In this document: piece after piece, positions 1-11,978 of the stretch
How positions within the stretch are numbered: the stretch's first letter is position 1
Layout: every line of letters begins with the position of its first letter
Origin: Williamsia sp. CHRR-6
Lineage (GTDB): Bacteria > Actinomycetota > Actinomycetes > Mycobacteriales > Mycobacteriaceae
Direction of reading: 5' to 3'
Length of the DNA stretch: 64,000 nucleotides
NCBI RefSeq assembly: GCF_018474015.1
Contig: NZ_JAHCSG010000001.1
Coordinates: forward strand, 372,001 to 436,000
The notes under the pieces: model-generated
Database searches by the model: none
What the model saw: the letters and a program-made list of their open reading frames with translations, nothing else
What the model was told of the DNA's origin: nothing
Made by a program: the position numbers and the translations under genes

Positions 1-1
1 C

Positions 2-595
2 TGGAACACCAGCGCGAGCCTGACCTACGAGCCGTACAACTACTCCAAGACGCTCGCCGAGAAGAAGGCCTGGGAGATCGCCGAGGCCCAGTCCCGCTGG
101 TCGTTGGTGGTCATCAACCCGTCATTGGTGATCGGGCCCGGCATGCAGCGCCGACCCACCTCGGAGAGCTTCGCGATCGTCAAGCAGCTCGGCGACGGCA
201 CGATGCGCCTGGGTGCCCCCAAGGTCGCATTGGGCGTCGTCGACGTCCGGGATGTCGCCACCGCCCACATCGCGGCCGCCTTCCGGCCCGACGCAGCGGG
301 CCGCCACATCACCTCAGCTGAGAACACCACGATCCTGGATCTGGGTCTGACCCTGCGCGAACGCTTCGGCTCGAAGTACCCGTTGCCGCGCACCCCACTC
401 CCCAAGTTCCTCATGGTCGTCGCGGCTCCGTTCGTCGGACGCGACCGACGGTTCGTCTCACGCGGCATCGGGGTGCCGCTGCGCCTGGACAACTCCAAGA
501 GCCGATCAGCGTTGGGCGTCACCTACCGCCCGATGAAGGAATCGCTGGAGGAGATGTTCGAGTTCATGATCGAGCAGGGCTACTTCAAGCGCTGA
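2..595 (+). CDS. NAD(P)-dependent epimerase/dehydratase (extended SDR), 5' truncated
   Basis: The reading frame is open from base 2 to the stop at 593-595, so the start and the N-terminal Rossmann glycine motif lie outside the window. The visible part begins just before the SDR catalytic Tyr-x-x-x-Lys motif (YNYSK at bases 35-49), followed by TLAEKKAWEIA and a VINPSLVIGPG strand typical of dihydroflavonol-reductase-like extended SDRs. Substrate cannot be told from this part; oxidation or reduction of a hydroxyl or keto group on a small molecule is the family role. It runs convergent to the next gene with a 14-base gap. Confidence 0.85.
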   Translation, partial: WNTSASLTYEPYNYSKTLAEKKAWEIAEAQSRWSLVVINPSLVIGPGMQRRPTSESFAIVKQLGDGTMRLGAPKVALGVVDVRDVATAHIAAAFRPDAAGRHITSAENTTILDLGLTLRERFGSKYPLPRTPLPKFLMVVAAPFVGRDRRFVSRGIGVPLRLDNSKSRSALGVTYRPMKESLEEMFEFMIEQGYFKR

Positions 596-609
596 TCCGC
601 CCAGCTGGC

Positions 610-1356
610 TCAATCACGGTGCTGGGCAGCCTTTTTGCGTTCGATGTCGGCCAGCGCGCGTTCGAGTTCCGCGCGCTGGGCGGCACCGGCCTCCCAGGCC
701 TGCGCCCGGTTCTTGACCACCTTGGCCGGGGCACCCACGGCGATGGAGAAGTCGGGTATCACCCCACGCACCACCGCATGCGCCCCCAGCACCGATCCGC
801 GTCCGACGATCGTGTTGCGCAGCACGGTCACCTTCGCGGCCACCCACGTGTCCGGGCCGATGCGCACCGGCCCCTTGACGATGCCCTGGTCTTTGATGGG
901 TGTGGTGACGTCGTCCATCTTGTGGTCGAAGTCGCAGATGTAGCACCAGTCCGCGATGAGGGTGGATGCGCCGATCTCCACGTCGAGGTAAGCGTTGACG
1001 ACGTTGTTCGCCCCGAACACCGCTTTGTCACCGATCTTCAGCGAACCCTCGTGGCAGCGAATCGAGTTGCCGTCCCCGATGTGGACCCAGCGACCGATCT
1101 CCATCCGCGACAGCTCGGGGGTTGCGTGGATCTCCACGTTGCGACCGAGGAACACCATGCCGCGCAGCACGATGTGCGGATTGGCCATCCGGAACCGGGC
1201 CAGCCGCGCGTAGCGCACCAGATACCAGGGTGTGTACGCGCGGTTGGCCAGCACCCAGCGCAACGAGTCGCGCGTCAGGAAGCGCACCTGCGCCCGATCG
1301 CGACGACGACCTGCTCGGACCCGCGACCGCAGGGAGGCGTTCCACATGCTCGTCAT
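610..1356 (-). CDS. Left-handed beta-helix acyltransferase (hexapeptide repeat)
   Basis: The 248-residue protein has a basic N-terminus, then hexapeptide-type repeats from about residue 85 to 205, ending in IPDFSIAVGAPAKVV (200-214), the usual last coil of maltose/serine O-acetyltransferase-like enzymes. A DFDH motif at 142-145 supplies a candidate catalytic His. The family transfers an acetyl or other acyl group from a CoA donor to a sugar or other acceptor; the acceptor is unknown. Gene order matches M. tuberculosis Rv3034c next to Rv3035 (recalled). It is divergent from the lipoprotein gene at 1463. Confidence 0.85.
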   Translation of the reverse strand: MTSMWNASLRSRVRAGRRRDRAQVRFLTRDSLRWVLANRAYTPWYLVRYARLARFRMANPHIVLRGMVFLGRNVEIHATPELSRMEIGRWVHIGDGNSIRCHEGSLKIGDKAVFGANNVVNAYLDVEIGASTLIADWCYICDFDHKMDDVTTPIKDQGIVKGPVRIGPDTWVAAKVTVLRNTIVGRGSVLGAHAVVRGVIPDFSIAVGAPAKVVKNRAQAWEAGAAQRAELERALADIERKKAAQHRD

Positions 1357-1462
1357 GGGATCTCACCCTAGTGGCGAGCGTCGCAGGCGGGCCGGGCGGC
1401 GTGGGTGCGGCGCGATAGGCTCGGCGCCAGCAATCGATCCGACCACGTCCCGGAGGAGCACA

Positions 1463-2806
1463 ATGCCGCCCCGTATCCCGCAGTTGCCGACGCGCCCGTC
1501 GGGAACCGGTCGGCGACGGCGCGGGGCCGTGCTGTTGCTGGCCGGTGCGGTTCTGGCCACGGCGTGTACCGACGGTCAGATCGACGTGCGTTCGGTGGCC
1601 GCGGCGGGGTGGTCGAGCTTCGGCGGCAACGCCCTCAACTCCAACTTCGCCTACCCTGCCAGTCCGAAAGACCTGACGCTGTCGTGGTCTCGGCCCACCG
1701 GCGGACCGATCACCGCTCCGGTGACCATCTCGGGTCGTTACAACGTCGGGGTCACGTCGGCAACGGCCAACGGCTGCAACACCTTCATCTTCGACCCTCG
1801 GGCCGGGCGCAAGACGATCTGTCGTCGGATGGGTGCCGGGGTCGAGTTGGACTCCATGCTCACCGACCAGTACGACAACACCTATCTGGGCGAGGCAGGC
1901 ACCTTTTACTCCTACAACGCGGGCGGCACCGTGCGGTGGCGAGTACCCACCATCGGGCTCGCGGTGTCGGCGAAGTTCGCCGCTCCGGAGCTGGTGCTGG
2001 TGGCCACCACACAGGGCCAGCTCATGCTGATCAACACCCAGACCGGGCGGCGGGCCGCCCCCGACCTCGTCCTGCGCGCCGAGACCTTTCCCGACCAGCC
2101 CAAGGCCGGGTTGGGCGACTGCGTGACCGCCCGACCCAACTGCCCCATCGCGGCCAGTCCCGCCGTCGACGACCGACGGGAACGGTTCTATCTCAACTAC
2201 TGGCCCCAGAATTCGCTGGCATCGGAGGTGCGGGCCCTGGAGTACGGCACGGTGCGCGGCACCCGCGTCATCCGTTCGGCCTGGACCACGCCGATCGCCG
2301 GTGGGGTCATCGGTACCCCCACCCTGTCCGCGGATCGGGCCACCCTTTACGTCTTCGACCGCATCGGCAACATCCACGCCCTGGCCACCGACACCGGAAA
2401 GCCGCGCTGGTCCTTTGCCATCGGCTCCTATGGCTTCGGGACGATGTCGGTCTCCCCGGACGGCCTGATCATCCCCACCGGGGTCATCGGGGCCCCGCTG
2501 ACCGCGATCCGTGACCGCAGCACGAAAGCCGAGATCGCCTGGCAGCGAAACGATCTGCAAATCGTCAGCCTGTCGACGCTCACCTCGGCCGCCACCGCCT
2601 GGACGGTGACGCGGGTGGGCCCAGAGCAGCGGCTCGAACTCACCGAGGTCTCGGCGAAGGACGGCTCGACGCGCCGCGCACTGCCGATGCCGGGCGCGGT
2701 GGGGTTCGCCACGGGTGTCGCAGTGGCACCCGGCGGTGAGATCGCCACCGCCACCAACCTCGGCGAGGTGTACTACTTCGATCGCCCGGCCAAGAACCGG
2801 GACTGA
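1463..2806 (+). CDS. Lipoprotein with PQQ-type beta-propeller
   Basis: The start is ATG 1463, because GGAGGAG lies 5 bases upstream (1452-1458) and a signal peptide follows directly; longer in-frame starts upstream give only arginine-rich sequence. The 447-residue product has a twin-basic n-region, a hydrophobic core and a lipobox ending at Cys35 (LATAC), so it is probably an exported lipoprotein. Repeated blades such as WSSFGGNALNSNF and LYVFDRIGNIHALATDTGK mark a PQQ/quinoprotein-type propeller, here more likely a scaffold than an enzyme. It matches Rv3035 in position. Function is unknown. Confidence 0.8.
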   Translation: MPPRIPQLPTRPSGTGRRRRGAVLLLAGAVLATACTDGQIDVRSVAAAGWSSFGGNALNSNFAYPASPKDLTLSWSRPTGGPITAPVTISGRYNVGVTSATANGCNTFIFDPRAGRKTICRRMGAGVELDSMLTDQYDNTYLGEAGTFYSYNAGGTVRWRVPTIGLAVSAKFAAPELVLVATTQGQLMLINTQTGRRAAPDLVLRAETFPDQPKAGLGDCVTARPNCPIAASPAVDDRRERFYLNYWPQNSLASEVRALEYGTVRGTRVIRSAWTTPIAGGVIGTPTLSADRATLYVFDRIGNIHALATDTGKPRWSFAIGSYGFGTMSVSPDGLIIPTGVIGAPLTAIRDRSTKAEIAWQRNDLQIVSLSTLTSAATAWTVTRVGPEQRLELTEVSAKDGSTRRALPMPGAVGFATGVAVAPGGEIATATNLGEVYYFDRPAKNRD

Positions 2807-2851
2807 GCACGGCTGGCCCGGTGGCAGTCCGCGTCCGGCGGCACCGCAGGA

Positions 2852-3850
2852 TCAGGGTTTGCGGCCGGTGACGATCACGTTGTAGAAGAACTTCGGGGGG
2901 ACCACCTTGCACAGCAGAGTCTCGTCCAGCCAGGTGAGGCGCTTCCAACCACCGAACGCGAATCGGGCCCAGCCCCAGCCCAACTTCTCCGGGGGCACGG
3001 CCGCCTCGAACGTACGTACCGGCCAGCCCAGCATCGCGGCAGTGAACTCCTCGGTGGTGGTCGACACCTCGCAGGCACCTGCGCTACGCGCCAACCCGGC
3101 CAACTCGTCGGGGTCGAAGGTGTGGATGTCGACCACGGCCTCCAATGCGGCCGCGCGCGAGGACTCGTCGAGTTCGGCCTGCGGGCGACGCCACGACTGC
3201 AGCGGCCCCAGCTTGGTGACCGTGGTGGTCACCGCCCACGTGGCCCGGCTGAGCCAGCGGGCGTAGAAGTCGCCGATGGTCGACGGCTCGCCGGCGAAGA
3301 TGAAACGCCCCCCTGGCTTGAGCACGCGCAGCACCTCGCGCAGCGACTGCTCGACGTCGGGGATGTGGTGCAGCACCGCATGTCCCACCACCAGGTCGAA
3401 GGTGTTGTCCTCATACGGGATCGTCTCGGCGTCGGCGACGCGACCGTCGACATCGAGGCCGAGGTTCGTGCCGTTGCGCAGCGCGACCTTGACCATCCCC
3501 GGCGACAGATCGGTGACCGACCCCCGCGTGGCCACCCCACCCTGCATCAGGTTGAGCAGGAAGAATCCGGTGCCACACCCCAATTCCAGCGCCCGATCGT
3601 AGGGCAACGCCTCATGCGCACCGGCAGCGTCGAAACGTCCCCGGGCGTAGTCGATGCAGCGTTGGTCGTAAGAGATCGACCACTTCTCGTCGTAGGTCTC
3701 GGCCTCCCAGTCGTGGTAGAGCACCTGCGCGAGCTTCGTGTCGGCGAGGGCGGCCTGCACCTCGTCGGCGGTGGCGTGCGGGTGGGGCGCAGGATCGTCG
3801 ATCGGGTCGATCGGCTGGGGATCAAACGGGGTCATCGGACGGGTGCTCAC
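2852..3850 (-). CDS. SAM-dependent class I methyltransferase
   Basis: This 332-residue protein has the class I methyltransferase motif I LELGCGTGFFLLNLM, the acidic post-I region, and the UbiE-like motif DNTFDLVVGHAVLHHIPD. A C-terminal region of about 130 residues after LKPGGRF is outside the core fold and may carry the substrate specificity. The start is GTG at 3850; its last bases overlap the stop of the upstream enoyl-CoA hydratase (GTGA, 3847-3850), implying coupled translation. It matches Rv3038c in gene order; the methyl acceptor is not known. Confidence 0.85.
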   Translation of the reverse strand: MSTRPMTPFDPQPIDPIDDPAPHPHATADEVQAALADTKLAQVLYHDWEAETYDEKWSISYDQRCIDYARGRFDAAGAHEALPYDRALELGCGTGFFLLNLMQGGVATRGSVTDLSPGMVKVALRNGTNLGLDVDGRVADAETIPYEDNTFDLVVGHAVLHHIPDVEQSLREVLRVLKPGGRFIFAGEPSTIGDFYARWLSRATWAVTTTVTKLGPLQSWRRPQAELDESSRAAALEAVVDIHTFDPDELAGLARSAGACEVSTTTEEFTAAMLGWPVRTFEAAVPPEKLGWGWARFAFGGWKRLTWLDETLLCKVVPPKFFYNVIVTGRKP

Positions 3851-4635
3851 TTCCCGGTGAACTGGGCCTTGCCCGGTCCGTTGTCGATGAACGACTGCAT
3901 CCCGATGCTGCGATCGTCGCTGGCGAACAGTGCGGCGAACTGTTGGGCCTCGATCTTGAGGCCGGTGGCCAGGTCGGTGTCGAGGCCCTGGTCGATGGCG
4001 GCCTTGGCCGCGGCCAGCGCCACACTGGCGCCGCCCGAGAACTGCGACGCCCAGGCGACCGCGGCGTTGTAGACCTCGTCGGGGGCGACTACCTGGTCGA
4101 CCAACCCGATCTCCAGCGCTTCGGCGGCACCGACGAACCGTCCGGTGAACACCATGTCCTTGGCCTTCGACGGGCCGATCAAACGGGCAAGTCGCTGGGT
4201 ACCACCGCCACCCGGGATGACGCCGAGCAACACCTCGGGCACACCGAGCTTGGCATTGTCGCCGGCAATCCGGCGGTCTGCGCCCAGCGCCACCTCCAGG
4301 CCACCGCCGAGCGCGTAGCCGGTCACCGCGGCGACCGTGGGCTTGGGGATGGTGGCGATTGCGCCCAGTCCGTCCTGCAGCTTGGTGGCCACCTTGCTCA
4401 TCTCGGCGAACGACATCGCGTTCATCTCCTTGATGTCCGCGCCGGCGGCCAGCACCTTGGGACCGCCGTAGACCACGACCGCCTTGACGGAGTCATCCTC
4501 GGAGACAGCTGCGGCGGCCTGCAGCAACTCGGCCTGCACCTGCCGGTTGAGGGCGTTCATCGGTGGCCGGCTGATCAGGATGGTGGCCACACCGGGATGC
4601 TCGGCGTCGGTCTCGATCGTCACGAATTCAGGCAT
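3847..4635 (-). CDS. echA17: Enoyl-CoA hydratase/isomerase family protein
   Basis: The 262-residue product has the crotonase fold signatures AGADIKEM (CoA-binding/oxyanion loop) and a GYALGGGLEVALGAD stretch, with GVPEVLLGVIPGGGGTQRL supplying the catalytic-loop Glu. The family hydrates 2-enoyl-CoA to 3-hydroxyacyl-CoA in beta-oxidation. The symbol is taken from gene order (Rv3039c, echA17) and is not proof of substrate. It is the first gene of a two-gene minus-strand unit with the methyltransferase, divergent from the polymerase gene at 4692 across 56 bases. Confidence 0.87.
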   Translation of the reverse strand: MPEFVTIETDAEHPGVATILISRPPMNALNRQVQAELLQAAAAVSEDDSVKAVVVYGGPKVLAAGADIKEMNAMSFAEMSKVATKLQDGLGAIATIPKPTVAAVTGYALGGGLEVALGADRRIAGDNAKLGVPEVLLGVIPGGGGTQRLARLIGPSKAKDMVFTGRFVGAAEALEIGLVDQVVAPDEVYNAAVAWASQFSGGASVALAAAKAAIDQGLDTDLATGLKIEAQQFAALFASDDRSIGMQSFIDNGPGKAQFTGK

Positions 4636-4691
4636 GTGGGGAGGTTACCGTCTGCCGTCGACTCAGCTCCATCTCGCCTAGGGTCGAGTCC

Positions 4692-5648
4692 ATGTCCTCG
4701 ACATCTGCCGGTGAACCGGTCGAGCTGAACGTCGGTGAGCGGACGATACGGCTGTCGAGTCCCGATCGCGTGTACTTCCCCGCGCGCGGGGAGACCAAAC
4801 TCGACCTGGCGCAGTACTACCTGTCGGTCGGCGAGGGCATCGTGCGCTCGCTACGTGACCGGCCCTGCATGCTGCACCGGTATCCCAAGGGCGTTGCGGG
4901 CGCGAAGGTGCACCAGAAACGGATTCCGGCCGGGGCGCCGCAATGGCTGCAGACGGTGTCGATCTACTTCCCCCGCTTCGGGCGCACCGCCGACGAGCTG
5001 TGCGTCACCGAGCTCGCGTCGGTGATCTGGGGGGTGCAGATGTCCACCGTCGAGTTCCATCCGTGGAACTCCCGCCGGTTGGACACCGAACGGCCCGACG
5101 AGTGGCGGATCGATCTCGACCCGATGCCCGACTGCTCCTTCGACCGGGTGCGCCGCACCGCAGCGATCGCCCACGAGGTCCTCGACGAACTGGGAATCCG
5201 CGGTTTCCCGAAGACCTCGGGCGGGGCCGGGTTGCACATCTACGTCCGCATCCGCCCGGACTGGGGATTCGGCGAGGTTCGCCGCGCCGCGCTGGCGTTC
5301 GCGCGAGAAGTGGAGCGGCGCAACCCATCCGAGGTGACCACCACCTGGTGGCGCAAGGACCGTGACCCCGGCGCCGTGTTCGTCGACTACAACCAGAACA
5401 CCCGCGATCACACCATCGCCGCGGCCTACTCGGTGCGTGGCAACCCTGAGGCCACGGTGTCCACGCCGGTCAGCTGGGCCGAGATCGACGCGGTCCATCC
5501 GCGCGACCTGACCATCGCCACCGTGCCCGCGCGGTTCGCCGCGCTCGGCGACCTACACGCCGAGATCGACGATGTGGCCCATGATCTGAGCCCGCTGCTG
5601 GAGTGGGCCGAGCGCGACGGCATCGCCACCGACGACCCCGACGAATGA
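4692..5648 (+). CDS. Stand-alone LigD-type primase-polymerase (AEP superfamily)
   Basis: The 318-residue protein is the polymerase domain of bacterial LigD without ligase or phosphoesterase domains. It has the catalytic acidic pair in RIDLDPMP (Asp141, Asp143), the SGGAGLHIYV nucleotide-binding motif, and a third acid in VFVDYNQN (Asp232). This family adds dNTPs or rNTPs at breaks or gaps and in mycobacteria includes the PolD1/PolD2 type enzymes, linked to end joining or base-excision repair. No Ku or ligase gene is nearby. It sits between genes that, from memory, are adjacent in M. tuberculosis, so it is probably an insertion in this lineage. Confidence 0.88.
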   Translation: MSSTSAGEPVELNVGERTIRLSSPDRVYFPARGETKLDLAQYYLSVGEGIVRSLRDRPCMLHRYPKGVAGAKVHQKRIPAGAPQWLQTVSIYFPRFGRTADELCVTELASVIWGVQMSTVEFHPWNSRRLDTERPDEWRIDLDPMPDCSFDRVRRTAAIAHEVLDELGIRGFPKTSGGAGLHIYVRIRPDWGFGEVRRAALAFAREVERRNPSEVTTTWWRKDRDPGAVFVDYNQNTRDHTIAAAYSVRGNPEATVSTPVSWAEIDAVHPRDLTIATVPARFAALGDLHAEIDDVAHDLSPLLEWAERDGIATDDPDE

Positions 5649-5655
5649 CCGCCGA

Positions 5656-6504
5656 TCAGCGTCGGTGATAGCGGTCGGCGGCGTCGAACTCGATACGAAA
5701 GGCGCTGCCGTCGGAAACGATCTCGGGCATGACCGTGCGGATGAGGCGCGGGGCCGTCATCGCCTGCGCGACGGTGTCGAATCGGCTCAGATCATCGAGT
5801 TGCGCCCAGGTGGGCGGCAGCAGCAACACCTCGCCGTCCTGCCACTGCTTCAGCAGGGCCGCCACCGGATGCCACTGCCCAGCAACGGCTTCGGTGGTGT
5901 GGTCGTCAGCCTGCTGCCCCTCGGGCAAAGCCGCCAGGAAGAATCGGGTGTCGTAGCGGCGACGTTCGCCGATCGGGGTGATCCAATGCGCCATCGGGAC
6001 CAACAGGTCCGCGCGCAGGCTCAGGTCGTGGGAGGCCAGGAACCCGGCGAGCGACTGCGACTTGTCCACGAGGGCTGCCCGGGCGGGGGCATAGGGCCCG
6101 GTGTCGGTGAGTACCCCCTCGGCGCCCCCGGCCAACAACACCCCACACTCCTCGAAAGTCTCCCGCACCGCGGCACACACCAGCGACTGCGCAGTCGCCG
6201 TCGGACGCGTCACTCCACCGGCCCGTTCGGCGCTGGGCCCGGCGATGTCGTCGTCCACGCTGAACCGGTGCGCCCACCACCCGGGCTCAGGTCCCACCCA
6301 GCTGATGTCGGCGTCACCATCACGGGGGTCCACTCCCCCACCGGGAAACACCGTCATCCCACCCGCGAACGCCATCTGGGCCACCCGCTGCAGGGTGAAC
6401 ACCTCGATGCCCTCGGCGCCGTCACGAATCAGCACCACCGTGGCCGCGTCACGCACCGGCACCGAGTCGGGATCGGCGACCGGCGTGAAGTCCGGGGTGG
6501 TCAC
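5656..6504 (-). CDS. NUDIX hydrolase, NUDT19/Rv3040c type
   Basis: The 282-residue protein begins with a NUDIX fold (ATVVLIRDG), has FPGGGVDPRDGD at the start of the Nudix box, an insertion of about 50 residues, then AAVRETFEECGVLL, the REx2EE half. Such split boxes occur in the NUDT7/NUDT19-like group, which hydrolyses CoA or acyl-CoA diphosphates; that specificity is an inference. The start codon overlaps the stop of the ABC ATPase gene by 4 bases. It is the last gene of the minus-strand run from ctaD. Confidence 0.82.
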   Translation of the reverse strand: MTTPDFTPVADPDSVPVRDAATVVLIRDGAEGIEVFTLQRVAQMAFAGGMTVFPGGGVDPRDGDADISWVGPEPGWWAHRFSVDDDIAGPSAERAGGVTRPTATAQSLVCAAVRETFEECGVLLAGGAEGVLTDTGPYAPARAALVDKSQSLAGFLASHDLSLRADLLVPMAHWITPIGERRRYDTRFFLAALPEGQQADDHTTEAVAGQWHPVAALLKQWQDGEVLLLPPTWAQLDDLSRFDTVAQAMTAPRLIRTVMPEIVSDGSAFRIEFDAADRYHRR

Positions 6505-7349
6505 GGACGGTTCCGACGATGCGACCCGGCTCGCCGCGTCCGGCGGGCGAAGTACCGACCGTCGACACTGTCCAGAGTGATCGACTGACTGAACGCAGTC
6601 GACAGGTTCTCCGAGGTCAGCACATCGGGCAGCAGACCCGAGGCCACCGCCACACCTTCAGCCAGCAGCAACGCGTGGGTGAACCCCTCGGGGATCTCCT
6701 CGACGTGATGGGTGATGAGCACGATGGCAGGCGCGTCAGGATCGGCCGCCAACTCACCCAGGCGCGCCACCAGTTCCTCGCGTCCACCGAGATCGAGTCC
6801 GGCCGCCGGCTCATCGAGCAGCAGCAGTTCCGGGTCGGTCATCAACGCCCGGGCGATGAGCACGCGTTTGCGCTCGCCCTCCGACAGCGTCCCGAACCGC
6901 CGGTCGGCGAGGTGTTCGGCGCCCATCGACTCCAGGGTCTCCACGGCTTGGGCGCGATCGACCTCCTCGTACTGCTCACGCCAGCGCCCCAACACCGAAT
7001 AACCGGCCGAGATGACCAGATCGGTGACCAACTCGTCGTCGGGGATGCGGTCGGCGAGCATGGAGCTGGTCACCCCGATGCGGGTCGAGAGATCCCGAAC
7101 ATCGGTGCTGCCCAACACTTCTCCCAGCAGCACCGCCGACCCTGCCGTGGGGTGGGTCTCGGCGGCAGCCATGCGCATCAGCGACGTCTTGCCCGCGCCG
7201 TTGGGTCCCAGGATCACCCACCGTTCGTCGAGTTCCACCTGCCAGGTGATCGGCCCCACCAGAGTGCCCCCGTCGCGCACGAGGTGAACGTCGGTGAAAT
7301 CGATGAGTAGATCAGGATCGGTGTCGGCCACGCCCCCATGGTGCCCCAC
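6501..7349 (-). CDS. ABC transporter ATP-binding protein
   Basis: A single 282-residue ATPase with Walker A GPNGAGKTS (48-56), signature LSEGERKRV, Walker B LLLLDEPAAGLD and the H-loop ITHH. There is no permease gene nearby, so the partner is unknown; the ModF/PhnK-like sequence with an isolated gene resembles Rv3041c. An in-frame GTG at residue 7 (VADTDPD) is an alternative start and may be the real one, because the first residues look non-conserved. Overlaps the NUDIX gene by 4 bases (ATGA). Confidence 0.85.
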   Translation of the reverse strand: MGHHGGVADTDPDLLIDFTDVHLVRDGGTLVGPITWQVELDERWVILGPNGAGKTSLMRMAAAETHPTAGSAVLLGEVLGSTDVRDLSTRIGVTSSMLADRIPDDELVTDLVISAGYSVLGRWREQYEEVDRAQAVETLESMGAEHLADRRFGTLSEGERKRVLIARALMTDPELLLLDEPAAGLDLGGREELVARLGELAADPDAPAIVLITHHVEEIPEGFTHALLLAEGVAVASGLLPDVLTSENLSTAFSQSITLDSVDGRYFARRTRRAGSHRRNRP

Positions 7350-7427
7350 AGACTGCCGGTCACCGCCAGCACCCGAGCAGACACGGAGGGCGTGTCGCGA
7401 CCACGGTGCCGATCCGCGGCCGCGAAC

Positions 7428-7868
7428 TCAGAGCAGCGCGAAGTCGGCGAAATCGAAGCCGGGCACCACGATGCAACTGACCAACGCAGCCTCCTCGGTG
7501 GCCCGCGCCCGTTGCCACACCTGTGCGCCCACCACGTGCTGCGGGCGCTGTCCGGCGAGGATGTCGGGCCCGAGTTCGACGGTGGTCTCGTGCCCCGGTG
7601 CGCTGCCGTCCCCGCCGAGGGTCAACTCGACCGGTCCACCCCGATGGTGCAACCAGATCTCGGCTCCGCGCACGGTGTGCCAAGCCGATTCCGCACCCGC
7701 GGGCAACACGAACAGGATGGCGGTCCCCGCCTTTCGCTCACCCGAATAACCCTGCGGGAGAACACTCTCCGGTAGGACGATGTCACTGGCCCAGGTCTCG
7801 CGGTACCACCCACCCTCAGGGTGAGGTTGTAGGTCGAGCCCTGTCGCCCAGTCCGGGAGTTCACTCAT
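7428..7868 (-). CDS. Cupin domain protein, DUF985 family
   Basis: The 146-residue protein begins with HPEGGWYRETW, the hallmark of the DUF985 cupins, then a single jelly-roll barrel with LFVLPAGAESAWHTVRGAEI and HHRGGPVEL. The family is related to RmlC-like sugar epimerases and oxalate-type cupins, but no reaction is established. The start overlaps the stop of the PTH2-like gene (ATGA, 7865-7868), which suggests co-expression. Confidence 0.82.
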   Translation of the reverse strand: MSELPDWATGLDLQPHPEGGWYRETWASDIVLPESVLPQGYSGERKAGTAILFVLPAGAESAWHTVRGAEIWLHHRGGPVELTLGGDGSAPGHETTVELGPDILAGQRPQHVVGAQVWQRARATEEAALVSCIVVPGFDFADFALL

Positions 7869-8635
7869 CGGCTCAGCCTATCGAGGTCGGTGAGATCGCG
7901 ACGGCGCGCGATCACGGTCGTCGACCCGGGGGCGACCTCGGTGTATCCGGCATCGCGCACCACCGCCACCGTGGCCGGGTCGGCGGCGCTCAGCCGGCGC
8001 CAATGATCCGGCTCGGCCATGGTGACCTGCAGCGGCGCACCGGCCACCCACCACCGGTACGCCTCGTCAGGGTCATAGAGGCCTACCGCCAGCATCGCAG
8101 CATGGCCCACCTGCGCCGCCAACTTGCCCACCGTCATCGACAAGCCCGGGTTCACCCACAACGTCAGATCCTCGGCATCGCCGGCTGACGCACCGGACAG
8201 GTCACCGTCGACCTCGGTGCCGCTGATCTGCAACTTGGCGATCCGGCGGTCCACCTCTCCCACCGGGCAAGGCACGATGGCCCGGGCCGCAGCGGCGCCG
8301 GTGTCCACGGTCACGCCCCAGACCTCTTGGGCCGCAACCCAACCCGCTCCCCGAGCCCGACGGCTGATCTTGCGGATCCGCGCGTCCATCCAGCTGTGCA
8401 CGGGTTCATGCCAGGGGCCTGGCACCGCGCTGTCGGGGTCGACGTCGACCCGCTCGTCGAGACACAACAGGACCGCGGCACGCGCGGCAGCCTCCAACAG
8501 CCCGCGGCGCGGCGGTGGCGTGGCCTTTTCGATCCGCAGCACGATGGGCATCGCCAGTATGCGGGTCGGATCCTCGGGATCGGTCCCGCCACCGACGTAG
8601 TCGGCCAGCATGCGGTGTCGGTCGGCAAACACCAT
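7865..8635 (-). CDS. PTH2-family peptidyl-tRNA hydrolase-like protein
   Basis: The last 110 residues match the PTH2 fold: LWVNPGLSMTVGKLAAQVGH is its N-terminal signature, where the conserved Lys and Gln-x-x-His belong to the active site of archaeal and eukaryotic peptidyl-tRNA hydrolase 2. The first 140 residues are an extra actinobacterial region with no recognised domain. Bacteria normally use the unrelated Pth for peptidyl-tRNA recycling, so this may act on another substrate or as a backup. It lies between serB and the cupin gene on the same strand. Confidence 0.72.
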   Translation of the reverse strand: MVFADRHRMLADYVGGGTDPEDPTRILAMPIVLRIEKATPPPRRGLLEAAARAAVLLCLDERVDVDPDSAVPGPWHEPVHSWMDARIRKISRRARGAGWVAAQEVWGVTVDTGAAAARAIVPCPVGEVDRRIAKLQISGTEVDGDLSGASAGDAEDLTLWVNPGLSMTVGKLAAQVGHAAMLAVGLYDPDEAYRWWVAGAPLQVTMAEPDHWRRLSAADPATVAVVRDAGYTEVAPGSTTVIARRRDLTDLDRLSR

Positions 8636-8661
8636 GTCCTACCGCTGGATTCGATCGAGGG

Positions 8662-11707
<3,046 letters not shown>

Positions 11708-11978
11708 ATTTCCTCCTACCTGCGTGGCTCACGCCACGGGAACGATTGCGCTGTACCGATCGTAAACCCATCCGGGCCGCCGAGACGAGTGGGTCCTACA
11801 GACTGTCGTACAACGCACGTTCCCATCGGCGAGCATCGTCTAGAAGGTGCTCGGGTGAGCAGCGCTCGACCCCGCATTCACGGTGCTAGCGTGGGCGAGT
11901 CGCGGCGCCGGTCGGCCCCGTGTCGTCGCCCGACAGTCACGCCTGGTCCACGGTGTGCACGACCCTCGAGGAGCATCG

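Noticed and set aside
1028-2560. Minus-strand frame of 510 codons over the acyltransferase and lipoprotein genes
   Set aside because: It overlaps two well supported genes and shows the Gly/Arg/Asp composition of antisense frames.
11708-11978. Iron box for the FecB-like gene
   Set aside because: I found no sequence near TTAGGTTAGGCTAACCTAA in the 271-base gap; only the typA-microprotein site fits.
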